Assembly: GCA_949825045.1 (NCBI GenBank)
Contig: OX463818.1
Location: 24,940,906 to 25,004,905, forward strand
DNA length: 64,000 nt
Reading direction: 5' to 3'
Source of the DNA: Argyresthia goedartella
Lineage: Eukaryota > Arthropoda > Insecta > Lepidoptera > Argyresthiidae
In this document: one piece after another, positions 42,546 through 52,658 of the stretch
Numbering within the stretch: position 1 is the first letter of the stretch
Layout: each line of letters starts with the position of its first letter
Translations under genes and position numbers: made by a program
Notes under the pieces: generated by a model
The model's input: the letters and a program-made list of their open reading frames with translations, nothing else
Told to the model about the DNA's origin: nothing
Database searches by the model: none

Positions 42546-42799
42546 ACTGGATCATTAGATCAAGCGGTGTATGGACTATCTTATCGTATCTTATAAACTA
42601 AAACCCTAACTACTGAATAAATAAATATAGAAATATATACATATTTATAATAGATTACAAAAACAAATACTTAAAAAAACATCTTACTTGAAAGTAAAAG
42701 ATAGTACTTGTTTAAGCGATTTAAAAATATTTATAGTGATCCGGTATTATATACAATACCTAGTCAATGTTTATGTCGTAGCTACACATATATAAGTTT
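42546..42799. other. AT-rich DNA
   Basis: Nothing recognised. Confidence 0.35.
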
Positions 42800-43480
42800 T
42801 TTTGTCGAGAGCTTTTCTCGATTTTCCCCTTAGGGGAGTTATGACGTCATAATTTTGACGTGATAACGTCTTTAAAATCGTTTTAGTCGGGTGACATGTT
42901 CAGAAACTTGTGTAACACCAAAACCTCACGAGCGCGATCGCAGGTATAACGAGAGAGAGACGGACCGATCTCCCGTCGCATCTCGAGCGCTGCCAGTCAT
43001 TCCGTGAAACTTGTCACGCGGAATCCTCACGAGCGGAGGCTTATCACGTAAACATCTCGATCGTAAACCTACTTTACAAACAACCAATTTTTTTTGTATG
43101 TTTTTTTCTTTCTGAAACCTATCCTGTGGGGTATCAAATTAAAGGGCTTCATGAGCCGGTTCGAAAAATATACTAAGTACAATATTACCTTTTGGGCCGC
43201 CTGTTTTCTAAAAATCCAAGAAATCTTTTCAAAACATACCAAGTTTGGACTCCTCGAAGTAGGAGACGGATTAGTAAAGAGGATCTTAGAGACCATGAGA
43301 GTGAGTGAAATAGACTAATTATTTTCGTGAAAAGTCAATAGATTGTATTTTAAATTGAAAAATGTAGTTTACAAAGTTATTGGTACTTTGCTACTTGATT
43401 TTGATTGAATCTAAAATACTTACCTAAAAATGGGTTCACAGTCCCTGTTAGCGAGGTCTACTGCCCACAGGCAGGATAGG
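42800..43480 (+). repeat. Dispersed repeat, copy inverted relative to 32620-33095
   Basis: It runs from TTTTGTCGAGAGCTTTTCTCGATTTTCCCC and GTTATGACGTCATAATTTTGACG through CATGAGCCGGTTCGAAAAATA, TTTTCAAAACATACCAAGTTTGGACTCC to GGGTTCACAGTCCCTGTTAGCGAGGTCTACTGCCCACAGG. The copy is longer than its inverted partner, having extra sequence at about 42870-43080. Confidence 0.7.
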
Positions 43481-44459
43481 GTCAAATTTCACGAAAACAT
43501 GTATTTATAAAAGCATTTGTTTTCAGAACTAAATGGTGTTTTTGTTTTAAACATGTCGACATAACAAGAAGATTATTCGGGGGCTTCGCTGCGGTCGCCC
43601 CTAAAACATTTCTTCATTAAATGAAAGTTCTAACAACCATGGTTGGCTATAACATGATTTAGTCAATTCTACGATATTTTTACGATATATACAATGCCTA
43701 AACGTGTAGGTAATTGTAACGGCATAAATAGCTAAGGTCGAGCTACCGTTGTCAGAAGCTATGATCGTCTATTCTATCTACCCCAAAAGAGATGTCCCGA
43801 TTCAGCTGTAAAAATTGTAAGTTAAGAATGATAAGTCTGAATTTCTCATTTGTTGAGAAGTTCAGTAGGCGTACAATAGTCGAACGGAAGATTGGTTCAG
43901 GAAGTTAGAGTTTCAAGTTAGACAGAGAAAGCATGTATGCCCGTGTAACGTACTACCTCCTTGACCATATTGGCTACTGGCGGATTAGCCAGTTAAAAAC
44001 TAAAACAATAAAAATTCGGAAATTCGGGTCTGGAATCTCGTCTGGCAGCTGATTGTTTTTTTGAGGCAGACATTGTTTGAGCTCTGAAACGTGAGGTTGT
44101 ATCTTCTGCATCAATAATTTTTAAGTCACACCTTTAGTTGCGGCGATGGGCTAGTCCCTTTAGTACTGTAATGGAGCTGAATGTTTAGTTGCTGTAAAGT
44201 GCAGTAGTTGATACGAAACTTCCCTACTATCCCCAATCCATGGGTAAGCATTGGTTCGTAGATAGTCTTTCTTATTTTCGTGTATTTTATACTCTCTATG
44301 TATTTCCCTTTTCTATACAGTGACTATTGGACTGCGGCACTCTTAGATCCTAATTACCCTAGGGCCCTCGTCGGAAGTCTCCGTGTGGGGAGCCGTCGCC
44401 TGATAGCTGGGCGCTGTAGCGCTTTTGTATTCCTATCATTCACACTGGTCTCTTTACAG
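43481..44459. other. Unassigned DNA
   Basis: GCGATGGGCTAGTCCC at 44143 recalls a phrase common in moth repeats; a similar one (GGGGCTAGCCCATCG) is at 60953, inverted. No gene was recognised. Confidence 0.35.
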
Positions 44460-44702
44460 GGTTCCACGCTGAGGAGTAATATCCTCCTGGCGCTAACGGA
44501 GCTCTGAATCGGTTCCACGCTGAGGAGTAATATCCTCCTGGCGCTAACGGAGCTCTGAATCGGTTCCACGCTGAGGAGTAATATCCTCCTGGCGCTAACG
44601 GAGCTCTGAATCGGTTCCACGCCGAGGAGTAATATCCTCCTGGCGCTAACGGCGCTCTGAATCGGTTCCACGCCGAGGAATAATATCCTCCTGGCGCTAA
44701 CC
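44460..44702. repeat. 51-bp minisatellite, open on the minus strand in two frames
   Basis: Units 44460-44510, 44511-44561, 44562-44612, 44613-44663 and a partial to about 44702. Each starts GGTTCCACGC(T/C)GAGGA and ends GCTCTGAATC. Divergence between units is very low, so expansion is recent. 51 is 3 x 17, so minus-strand frames give 17-residue repeats (one contains PGGYYSSAWNRF, another RRILLLSVEPIQ) inside open frames 44440-44805 and 44354-44671. Each unit contains a small GAGGA/TCCTC stem. Translation is not shown. Confidence 0.85.
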
Positions 44703-45516
44703 GCATAATCCCTTGTTGACGTCTGGAGAAGTGGACCATTCGGATTGAGTCTACCAAGGAGCTGAAATCTACAAATTCCCGGCGAGTCCCTATCCAGCGT
44801 TTCAACTATATCACCAATATTCGACTCACGACCCTGTGATTAATAAATGTATCTTGAGCCTGCCAACAATCTCTTTTGGTCAGGTTAGAGTCTCACTGTT
44901 TCACCCGCAAGCCGGTATTTCGAGTCAGTTAGCGGTGTATTGCGCCAGATCGATCTTTGTTATATTTTGTGTAATAGTACCATTTATTTTTTGTATATAT
45001 GGGCGCTTGGAACTTCTTTTCGTGTGGTCGACCACAATTTATAATATTTGTTTGGGATATCGTATAGATATCCGTCGTAGTGTTACGACGTGAGTACTCA
45101 ATGATAGTTCATGTGCTCGCTAGTAGCGGCTTGTTGTAGTTCCAATTATATAATTAGTTCACGGCAATAACGATCCAAATAGACCGGGTTTACACAATTG
45201 CGATTTGATTTTCCGAAATGGGTTTGAACTAGCGGTTTCCTCAAAAGGTCCGTAACGTTTTGAAACCTTCAACTCTGCGCAATTTGAGCTGGATGTTATC
45301 GAAACGTTTTCATTAGCGCTTTTGGAGATCTAACCCACTCCACAGCGAGGTACATACTTCGGAAAATACCGATTTATGCATCTAACTAACCACAGCTCTT
45401 CCTCGACTGGGCCCAGCAATAAATACTTGACACAGCCTACACGTTAGAATCTCCAGCGAAATTTACATTTAATTTAAAGATGCAACTTGAATCCAAACCG
45501 ATCCAAGGCAAGGCAA
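44703..45516. other. Unassigned DNA
   Basis: An open frame at 44836-45093 (plus) with a hydrophobic middle (FVIFCVIVPFIFCIYGRLELLFV) has no other sign of being a gene. Confidence 0.3.
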
Positions 45517-46831
45517 AACAATCTACCCGTTCCTAAACAATGAACTTTAGACTGTAATTTGATCTCTTCGCGCGTCCCCGACAACACTCAAATGTCAAAA
45601 AAAATAACAACGTGATAGGTTATCTGAGTGGACAACGTTTATACTTTGTTCTGAATTTGTTATTTTCATCCGCGGAACCTCATCGATCAAACAGTCTCCC
45701 TATGCCTTGACAACCTAGGTTTAGCCGCAACTAAACTCCTGTCTAGCCTAGTCTAAAATCCTAGTGTTATACCACGTCCATCATCGACACCACTCGAAAA
45801 TGGTCGAGTTTGATTTGAATGTGTTTGTATGTTTAATGACTGTGTCTGTGGGAATTTCAAAACTCGCTACACGAAGGAAATGAGGAGAGGATTAGCCCGC
45901 AAATATCCTAAGAGCCAATCCAGGAACCCTATGGTGAAGGAAAAAGGAAATTAGGGTCGCTCCAAGCCCAGACTCAGACTCAGATCAATTACCTACAAGT
46001 TCTTATCTAACGACCCAAGGATAGTTTTGGAATTTGGGGTATCTATCCTCGGTTCCTATTCTTTAAATCAACCATTTAAAGAATAGGAACCGAGGTATAT
46101 CTCGGCGCTTCAGACACTCACGAAAATCCACTGTAACACGCAATCACAACTCTTCCAGTTCCAGACGCGTAAAACGGCAGTCCGAACTGTATAGAATTAC
46201 CGAAAGACGTGCGTCACAGTAGTTTGACGTAGAGACTGAATGCCTCCTTTTTTTTTTGTTGGAGGGGAAAAAAATGGAATTACCCATGCCCAGGAGTCAG
46301 ACCTCCCTGCTATGTCCGGGTCCCCACATATTGAGCGGGCATCAGCTCGTGTGGTATACGGACTAAAAACAACCCCTTTGTTTTTACAGTTGTCTTAGTA
46401 AGAATTAACCGTGAGCCATGGCCTCGGTACAAAAGCGGTTGCAATTAATTAAGCCTGCCCGACCGCTAGCGTCTTAGACAAAGATCACTGGAGTGATAGC
46501 CAAACCCGTGATGTCAAACTCACCACATCGTACCAATTAAACGCAATTGTATATTTGCAGTCAACACATTAGCTTTCTCCGTATAGTTTCATAAGAAACC
46601 TTTCATTATTTAGTTATTCATTATTTATTCAGCGCGCAACCAACTCGGCTCTGATCCCTACATATTTCGCAGGAATGCGACAAAAAAACCTGACCCGACC
46701 TTGCTTCTCCGAACCAACCACGTTCTATGGCCCCTTTTGTCAACTACTTCGAATCACTCAATAACTCAAGCGTTAAAGGAACTGACACAGCTAATTCCGA
46801 TTCTCACTGTACACTGATTGCATTCGTTAAG
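45517..46831. repeat. Flank of the BEL insertion, repeated at 52639-53953 (copy R1)
   Basis: 1315 bp. Every block I compared is identical to 52639-53953, with a constant offset of 7122, so there are no net indels. It ends CATTCGTTAAG exactly where the BEL LTR begins. It has no TG...CA ends, so it is not an LTR but ordinary flanking DNA. It contains a perfect palindrome (46047-46095) and non-coding sequence. Confidence 0.9.
46047..46095. repeat. Perfect 22-bp palindrome with 5-nt loop
   Basis: Arms 46047-46068 and 46074-46095 around CAACC. Duplicated with R2 at 53169-53217. Confidence 0.9.
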
Positions 46832-47036
46832 TGTTTGAAATTTGGTTCAGGTGATTTCACCTAGATGGCGTTGTTCTATTTGTAACTCGCGATGTTGAGA
46901 TTTCTTGGCTTCGCATAAACTGAAATTGAATATATTTTTTGTTACCCTTCATACCAATCCTGGTCTGTTATTAAACATTATTGTTTACGATACAGTGGTT
47001 TTAATGGCAGCACCAATAGGGGTCAGAGTCCAAACA
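46832..47036 (+). repeat. BEL/Pao 5' LTR
   Basis: 205 bp with inverted termini TGTTTG (46832-46837) and CAAACA (47031-47036). It is followed directly by TTTGGTCCTTCGAGCCGG, in the position of a primer-binding site. It was recognised by its ends and position; there is no second LTR to compare. Confidence 0.6.
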
Positions 47037-47270
47037 TTTGGTCCTTCGAGCCGGATACTGTTTTTATTTTTGAGATTTGTGGTCTAAAAAGACCACTCAC
47101 GCGTCCTTGCGGTGGATTGCTGCAGCAAGAGGGCGTGTTGGGCAGTCAATGGAGACGTTGGCAGCTGAGTAACAGATGCCAATGCCACCTTGGCAGCCTT
47201 GGTTTTATAGCCGACGACGTCACATAAGCCCGTAGTGCAGGCAACCTGTGACAGCCCAGCTGAGAGGCCA

Positions 47271-47433
47271 TATACATGAGGACAACAGATCAACTGCAGG
47301 AGAGCGGCGACCTCTACGGGGCGCCTTGGAGACCAAACTACAGTTCAACAAATATACATGAGGACAACAGATCAACTACAGGAGAGAGGCGACCTCTAGG
47401 AGCGCCTTGGAGACCAAACTACAGTTCAACAAA
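47271..47433 (+). repeat. 82-bp tandem repeat in the BEL leader
   Basis: Two units (47271-47352 and 47353-47433) starting TATACATGAGGACAACAGATCAACT and ending CTACAGTTCAACAAA, with a few substitutions and a one-base deletion. It lies between the LTR and the gag start, so in the untranslated leader. Confidence 0.8.
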
Positions 47434-47744
47434 TGCGTGAGTGAGAAGTGAAATCGTGAGTACATTTGATTCTTTCTATAAGAAATAATTCAAGACATTT
47501 TGAACTTTATTAACATCGAGTAATAAACTCAGAAGAATTCAGATCAATTTGGGACTTGTAAAATTAGCAATAATTGTGTATTAGTTTTAGGACTTAGAAT
47601 AATTTGCTTAAAAACGAGGGAACGGGGAACCTATGCCCAATTTTCCCCAGAGATCAAATAGTTCAAAACACTTGTAAAATTTTCGTGAAATACCTTAGAT
47701 TAGAACTTTACATAGATAGTGAATTATAATCATAAGCTACAACC

Positions 47745-50700
47745 ATGGAGAAAATAATTGTTCTCCAAGAAGAGTTGCACAAGTCTATGAAAAAAGGTTT
47801 AGTAAATTTAAAAAAATCACCTAAAGACAGAATAACTGTTGAATATGTTGAAGCTAGATTGGAGAATTTAGAAAGAGATTGGACAACATTTAGAGAAAAC
47901 AGTTCAAAGATTTATGCAACTTATTCAAGAGATGCTATAAGGGAGTCTAATTATGAAAAGGAAGAGTTGTATGATCAATGCGAAGATGCCTATATAGAAT
48001 ATAAATCACAATTGAGATTGTTTTTAAATAAGTTACAATTGTCGAGGAAAACAACCACGGAGACTAATTCCTCCGGCGCATCTTCTAGTTCAATGGTTAG
48101 GTTGCCAAAGATTTCCATACCCATGTTTTCCGGTAAATATGCGGAATGGACGACATTTCGGGATTTGTTTGTATCCCTCATTCACAAAAACTCTTCTTTG
48201 GATGGTGTACAGAAATTACACTATCTGAAAAGCCACTTGAGTGGTGAGGCAGAACAGCTTATTAGACAAACCCCAATAACTGACGCCAACTATCTCAAAT
48301 GCTGGCAGCAGTTAGAGGAGCGTTACAACAACAAAAGATATTTAGCAAATTGTATATTAAAAAGATTACTCGGTCAAAGGAGATTATATAATGAATCTGC
48401 CTCAGCTCTCAGGGAATTATTAGATACTACAATGGATTGTTTAAATGCTTTATCCAACTTGGAAATAAACGTGACTACATGGGATGTGATGATAATACAC
48501 ATTATAGCATCCAAATTTGATAGTGAAACTCGCAAACAGTGGGAGTTGCACATCACCGATTCAGAAGGTAACGAGTTGCCATCTTTGGTACAGTTCAAGG
48601 AATTTATAGAAACTCGATTCCGAGCTTTAGAGTGTTTGGAACCCAAAGGACACACCTTTCGTCCGAACAGTGGCAATAGGGCTGATTCTCATAACCCCAA
48701 GGCGCTGTTAGGTGTCACATCTGAAATTAAGTGTGAGTTCTGCTCCGAAGCCCACAAACTTTGTTTCTGCAAGAAGTTTTCCAGTCAACAATATGATCAA
48801 AGACGCGAATTTGTGATTAATAAGAGAATGTGCTTTAATTGTTTAGGAGGCAATCACACAGTGTATAATTGCAGGAAAACTACCTCGTGCCAAATATGCA
48901 AGCGCAGACATCATTCCTTACTGCATCCACCTAATGAACCTGAAAATAGATCACAAGACATACCACCAGCTGTCAAACACCCTGACAAACCGGTTAGGGA
49001 CCAGACGATAACTTCGTGCTTGGCAACTGGCAAAGGAACAAAATCCAGACAGGTTTTATTGGCCACAGCGCTAATAAATATCGAGTCACATAAAGGTCAA
49101 GTCCAAGTAATTCGAGCATTGCTGGATCAAGGTTCACAGGCTTGCTTTATCACCGAAGATACAGTTCAACTTTTACAACTAAAAAAGACACCGGTCAAAG
49201 GTATTATTTCCGGCGTAGGTCAAAGAGAATCTCTAAGTACAAAGTCCATGGTCAGGCTGATGATTCAGTCGAGAGTAGATCACCAGTTCAAAGTTCAGGT
49301 CAATGCTTATGTTTTGAAAAATATTACGTCTTGTCTTCCGGAAAAAACCGTAGATCCAGTCGAATGGGTTGATCTACAAGAATTGACATTGGCAGATCCG
49401 CAGTTCAACGTTCCCAATAAAATAAATGTTTTACTGGGAGCGGACATCTATAGTTCAATAATGAAGGAGGGTTTGAAAAGGAGCCCTTCTGGCACTTTGA
49501 TAGCCCAGAGCACAACACTTGGCTGGATAGTATCCGGCGTAGTTCAACCTGGAAAAGAAACAGGCAATAGTACAACCCCAATTAGCGTTATGCACGCACA
49601 GATCAATACTGATGATTCTCTCAAAAGATTTTGGGAAATCGAAGAACAAATAACAGAGGTCAAACCCATGCTAACAGAAGAAGAGAGAAAATGTGAAGAT
49701 TTATTTACAGAAACAACTGTGAGATCAAACGATGGCCGTTATGTAGTTAAACTACCTTTCCGAGATGCAGAACCTGCCTGCAAAGGTGGAGATTCACGAA
49801 ACATTGCGATAGCTAGACTGAAATCTCTAGAAAAGAGATTCGCAAGAGATGAAGAATTGAAAGAAAAGTACACAGAAGTAATTAACGAATATTTACAATT
49901 AGATCACATGAGAGAAGTCGAAGGCGAGGACACAAGAAAAGAAGAAGCTACATACTTACCGCACCACGCAGTGATCAGAACAGACAAAGCTACAACAAAG
50001 GTTCGCGTAGTATTCAACGCGTCTGAGAAAAACAAAAATGGTGTGTCGCTTAATAACACGCTAATGGTAGGGCCCAAATTACAAGCGGATTTACGTCACA
50101 CAGTAATGAGATGGAGAGGCCACCCCATTGGCCTAATCACGGACATTGTTAAAATGTACCGACAAGTGAGAGTGTCAGATGATGACGTAATTTTCCAGCG
50201 TATAGTATGGAGAGACGATCCTGAAAAAGAAATAAAGGATTATGAGTTGCTTACTTTGACGTTTGGGACAGCATGCGCTCCTCATCTTGCAGTAAGAGCT
50301 TTACAGCAAACTGCACATGACGAAGGACACAATTACTCTCTTGCTGCTGAAAAAGTCTTAAACAACTTTTATATGGACGATTTAATGGCAGGGTGTAGCA
50401 ATGTCGAAGAAGGAATAAAATTGTATACAGAAATGACAGATCTATTAGAAAAGAGTGGTTTCAAGCTACAGAAGTGGAATAGTAACAGTAAGGAACTGTT
50501 ACAGAAGATATACATGACAGCTGCTGAAAAAGAAGAACAAATTAATAGAAAGGAAGAAGAAACCGCTGAAAAGAACAAACAGGACAACAAAGAAAAGGAA
50601 ATAGAGATCAAAATTGATGCAAATAATAAAATACTGGGACTCACCTGGAACCGTAGAGACGACAAAATTCAGTATTCGGTGACTCTTCCTCCGATGACAG

Positions 50701-52658
50701 CTGGACCTATAACTAAAAGAATAGTTATTGCAGATATTGCACGGCTTTTTGACCCGCTAGGCTGGATAGCTCCTTGCATCATTATAGCCAAGATTTTCAT
50801 CCAAAAACTATGGCTCACAGGTCTCGGATGGGACGATAAATTAAGCGAGGTATTAGTAGAAGAATGGAGTACTTACCGAAAAGAGTTGTCTGCACTAACG
50901 AAGATAGAAATTCCTCGATGGATGAGTTCACGTTATGATGATGTCATCACAGAACTTCATGGGTTTAGTGATGCGTCCAAAGCGGCGTATTCAGCGGTCG
51001 TCTACCTCCGAGTGGTCGACGCAAAGGGCGAAGTTCACACTTCACTAGTGGTAGCAAAAACAAGAGTTGCTCCGATAAAGCAAATAAGCATCCCAAGATT
51101 GGAGCTATGCGGAGCTGTACTCCTTTCCAAATTGCTAGTTGAGTGTGCAGAAGTGTTGGGCATTCATAAGGACAATATAAGGGCGTGGACCGATTCAACC
51201 ATAGTCCTCGCGTGGCTGAATAGCCATCCGAGTCGATGGAAAACATTTGTGGGAAATAGAGTAGCAGAGGTGTTGTCATCTTTAAATTCATGGCAGTGGT
51301 TTCACGTGTCAACGAAAATGAACCCTGCTGATTGTGCATCACGTGGAGTGCTACCCATCGCCCTAGTTAATGATACACTTTGGTTTTCCGGGCCTTCATT
51401 TCTGCGAGAGAAGGAAGTGCAATACATAAAACCTAAAGATAATAATGTGACGTTAGAACAAGTAATAAAGACCAACATTGCGACAGTTCCAGAGGAGTCG
51501 CTCTTTACAAGATTCTCCTCTTTACAAAAGCTACAACGAGTTTTAGCTTATTGTAGAAGATTTACGAAAAAGGACAAAACGAATGCAAGATATTTACAGA
51601 AGAAGGAGTTAGATGATGTTTTACAAAGATGCTTAAAGATCACACAAAAGGAACATTTTGAAACGGAGTACAACCTACTAGAAACGAAAGGGACAATACA
51701 AGGACAACACAGCAAATTAAAAACACTCTGTCCTTATCTTGATGACAAGGGACTGATTCGAGTTAGTGGAAGAATTCAAAGGGCTCAGTTAGAAAAGGAC
51801 ACGAAGCACCCTATAATTCTTCCGAAGGGGGCTCATCTAACGAACCTCATCGTAGCTGAAGCGCACTTAAAGACTCTTCACGGTGGTCCATCATTAATGA
51901 TGAATTACTTGAGATCAGCGTATTGGATCATAGGCGCAAGAAATTTAGTAAAGCATCATGTCCACAAATGCGTTGTATGCGTCAGACAGAAAGCCAATAT
52001 CAACCATCAACTGATGGGTTCGTTGCCATCAGCTAGATGTGTACCAGCCAGACCATTCTTCAACAGTGGTGTGGATTATGCTGGTCCAATAAATATAAGG
52101 ACTACTAAGGGACGTGGGCATCGTGCATTCAAAGGATATATATGCCTATTCATATGCATGGCCACTCGCGCCATACATTTAGAGGTTGTTAGTGATATGA
52201 CCACTCAAGCTTTCTTGGCGGCGTTTAAGAGATTTGTCTCACGGCGCGGACACTGCGCTCATATGTGGAGCGATAATGGCACCACATTCGTTGGTGCCTC
52301 TAAAGAACTAAAGGAGATAGTGACGATAGAAAGTTCTGCTGCAGAGCATTTGGAGAACTCTGGTACAGAATGGCATTTTATACCCCCACGAGCCCCTAAT
52401 TTTGGAGGGTTGTGGGAGGCAGGGATAAAAGCTACAAAGTTTCACCTTAAGAGGGTGATAGGCGATGCAACTCTCACTTATGAGGAATTGAGCACGTTGT
52501 TATGTCAGGTCGAAGCCTGTTTAAATTCGCGACCTTTGAGTGTCATCGACACCACAGAACCCGGTGAACCCTTGCCGTTATCCCCGGGTCACTTTTTAAT
52601 AGGTGAACCTATTCTCACGGTTCCCGAGGACACTTATGAACAATCTACCCGTTCCTAA
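47745..52658 (+). CDS. BEL/Pao gag-pol polyprotein, C-terminus cut
   Basis: A single 1637-codon frame starting at an ATG in good context (ACCATGG). Gag region: coiled N-terminus, then RLPKISIPMFSGKYAEWTTFRDLF (DUF1759-like, about residues 119-142) and Cys knuckles near 363-390 (CFNCLGGNHTVYNC, CQICKRRHH). Protease: LLDQGSQACF, Asp codon 49125 (residue 461), with Gln where Ser or Thr is commoner. RT: VRVVFNASEKNKNGVSLNN, FYMDDL (YMDD 50370-50381). RNase H: GFSDASKAAYSAVVY and AWTDSTIVLAWL. Integrase: zinc domain HGGPSLMMNYL...CVVC, then Asp 52074, Asp 52272 (WSDNGTTF) and Glu 52416 (LWEAGIK). All catalytic residues are present. The last six or so residues come from flank copy R2, and the C-terminal DUF5641-type domain is lost. 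Confidence 0.92.
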   Translation: MEKIIVLQEELHKSMKKGLVNLKKSPKDRITVEYVEARLENLERDWTTFRENSSKIYATYSRDAIRESNYEKEELYDQCEDAYIEYKSQLRLFLNKLQLSRKTTTETNSSGASSSSMVRLPKISIPMFSGKYAEWTTFRDLFVSLIHKNSSLDGVQKLHYLKSHLSGEAEQLIRQTPITDANYLKCWQQLEERYNNKRYLANCILKRLLGQRRLYNESASALRELLDTTMDCLNALSNLEINVTTWDVMIIHIIASKFDSETRKQWELHITDSEGNELPSLVQFKEFIETRFRALECLEPKGHTFRPNSGNRADSHNPKALLGVTSEIKCEFCSEAHKLCFCKKFSSQQYDQRREFVINKRMCFNCLGGNHTVYNCRKTTSCQICKRRHHSLLHPPNEPENRSQDIPPAVKHPDKPVRDQTITSCLATGKGTKSRQVLLATALINIESHKGQVQVIRALLDQGSQACFITEDTVQLLQLKKTPVKGIISGVGQRESLSTKSMVRLMIQSRVDHQFKVQVNAYVLKNITSCLPEKTVDPVEWVDLQELTLADPQFNVPNKINVLLGADIYSSIMKEGLKRSPSGTLIAQSTTLGWIVSGVVQPGKETGNSTTPISVMHAQINTDDSLKRFWEIEEQITEVKPMLTEEERKCEDLFTETTVRSNDGRYVVKLPFRDAEPACKGGDSRNIAIARLKSLEKRFARDEELKEKYTEVINEYLQLDHMREVEGEDTRKEEATYLPHHAVIRTDKATTKVRVVFNASEKNKNGVSLNNTLMVGPKLQADLRHTVMRWRGHPIGLITDIVKMYRQVRVSDDDVIFQRIVWRDDPEKEIKDYELLTLTFGTACAPHLAVRALQQTAHDEGHNYSLAAEKVLNNFYMDDLMAGCSNVEEGIKLYTEMTDLLEKSGFKLQKWNSNSKELLQKIYMTAAEKEEQINRKEEETAEKNKQDNKEKEIEIKIDANNKILGLTWNRRDDKIQYSVTLPPMTAGPITKRIVIADIARLFDPLGWIAPCIIIAKIFIQKLWLTGLGWDDKLSEVLVEEWSTYRKELSALTKIEIPRWMSSRYDDVITELHGFSDASKAAYSAVVYLRVVDAKGEVHTSLVVAKTRVAPIKQISIPRLELCGAVLLSKLLVECAEVLGIHKDNIRAWTDSTIVLAWLNSHPSRWKTFVGNRVAEVLSSLNSWQWFHVSTKMNPADCASRGVLPIALVNDTLWFSGPSFLREKEVQYIKPKDNNVTLEQVIKTNIATVPEESLFTRFSSLQKLQRVLAYCRRFTKKDKTNARYLQKKELDDVLQRCLKITQKEHFETEYNLLETKGTIQGQHSKLKTLCPYLDDKGLIRVSGRIQRAQLEKDTKHPIILPKGAHLTNLIVAEAHLKTLHGGPSLMMNYLRSAYWIIGARNLVKHHVHKCVVCVRQKANINHQLMGSLPSARCVPARPFFNSGVDYAGPINIRTTKGRGHRAFKGYICLFICMATRAIHLEVVSDMTTQAFLAAFKRFVSRRGHCAHMWSDNGTTFVGASKELKEIVTIESSAAEHLENSGTEWHFIPPRAPNFGGLWEAGIKATKFHLKRVIGDATLTYEELSTLLCQVEACLNSRPLSVIDTTEPGEPLPLSPGHFLIGEPILTVPEDTYEQSTRS

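Larger units (their letters stand above)
46832..52638 (+). mobile_element. BEL/Pao LTR retrotransposon, 3' end missing
   Basis: A 5' LTR (46832-47036), a leader with an 82-bp tandem repeat, and one long gag-pol ORF. The element is cut within the last part of integrase at 52638, where flank copy R2 begins. No 3' LTR is present. The LTR starts precisely at the end of R1, and the flank in R2 continues through the same point without any insert. The preserved ORF argues for a young copy. Confidence 0.85.

Noticed and set aside
44460..44702. 51-bp units as a CRISPR array
   Set aside because: The units are contiguous with no unique spacers, and the context is a eukaryotic transposon-rich region.
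44836..45093. Small membrane protein
   Set aside because: One hydrophobic stretch in an AT-rich frame; no signal of selection, homology or gene structure.
45517..46831. R1/R2 (45517-46831, 52639-53953) as 1.3-kb LTRs of the BEL element
   Set aside because: They lack TG...CA ends, R2 starts within integrase coding, and a short LTR with TGTTTG/CAAACA ends begins exactly at the end of R1.
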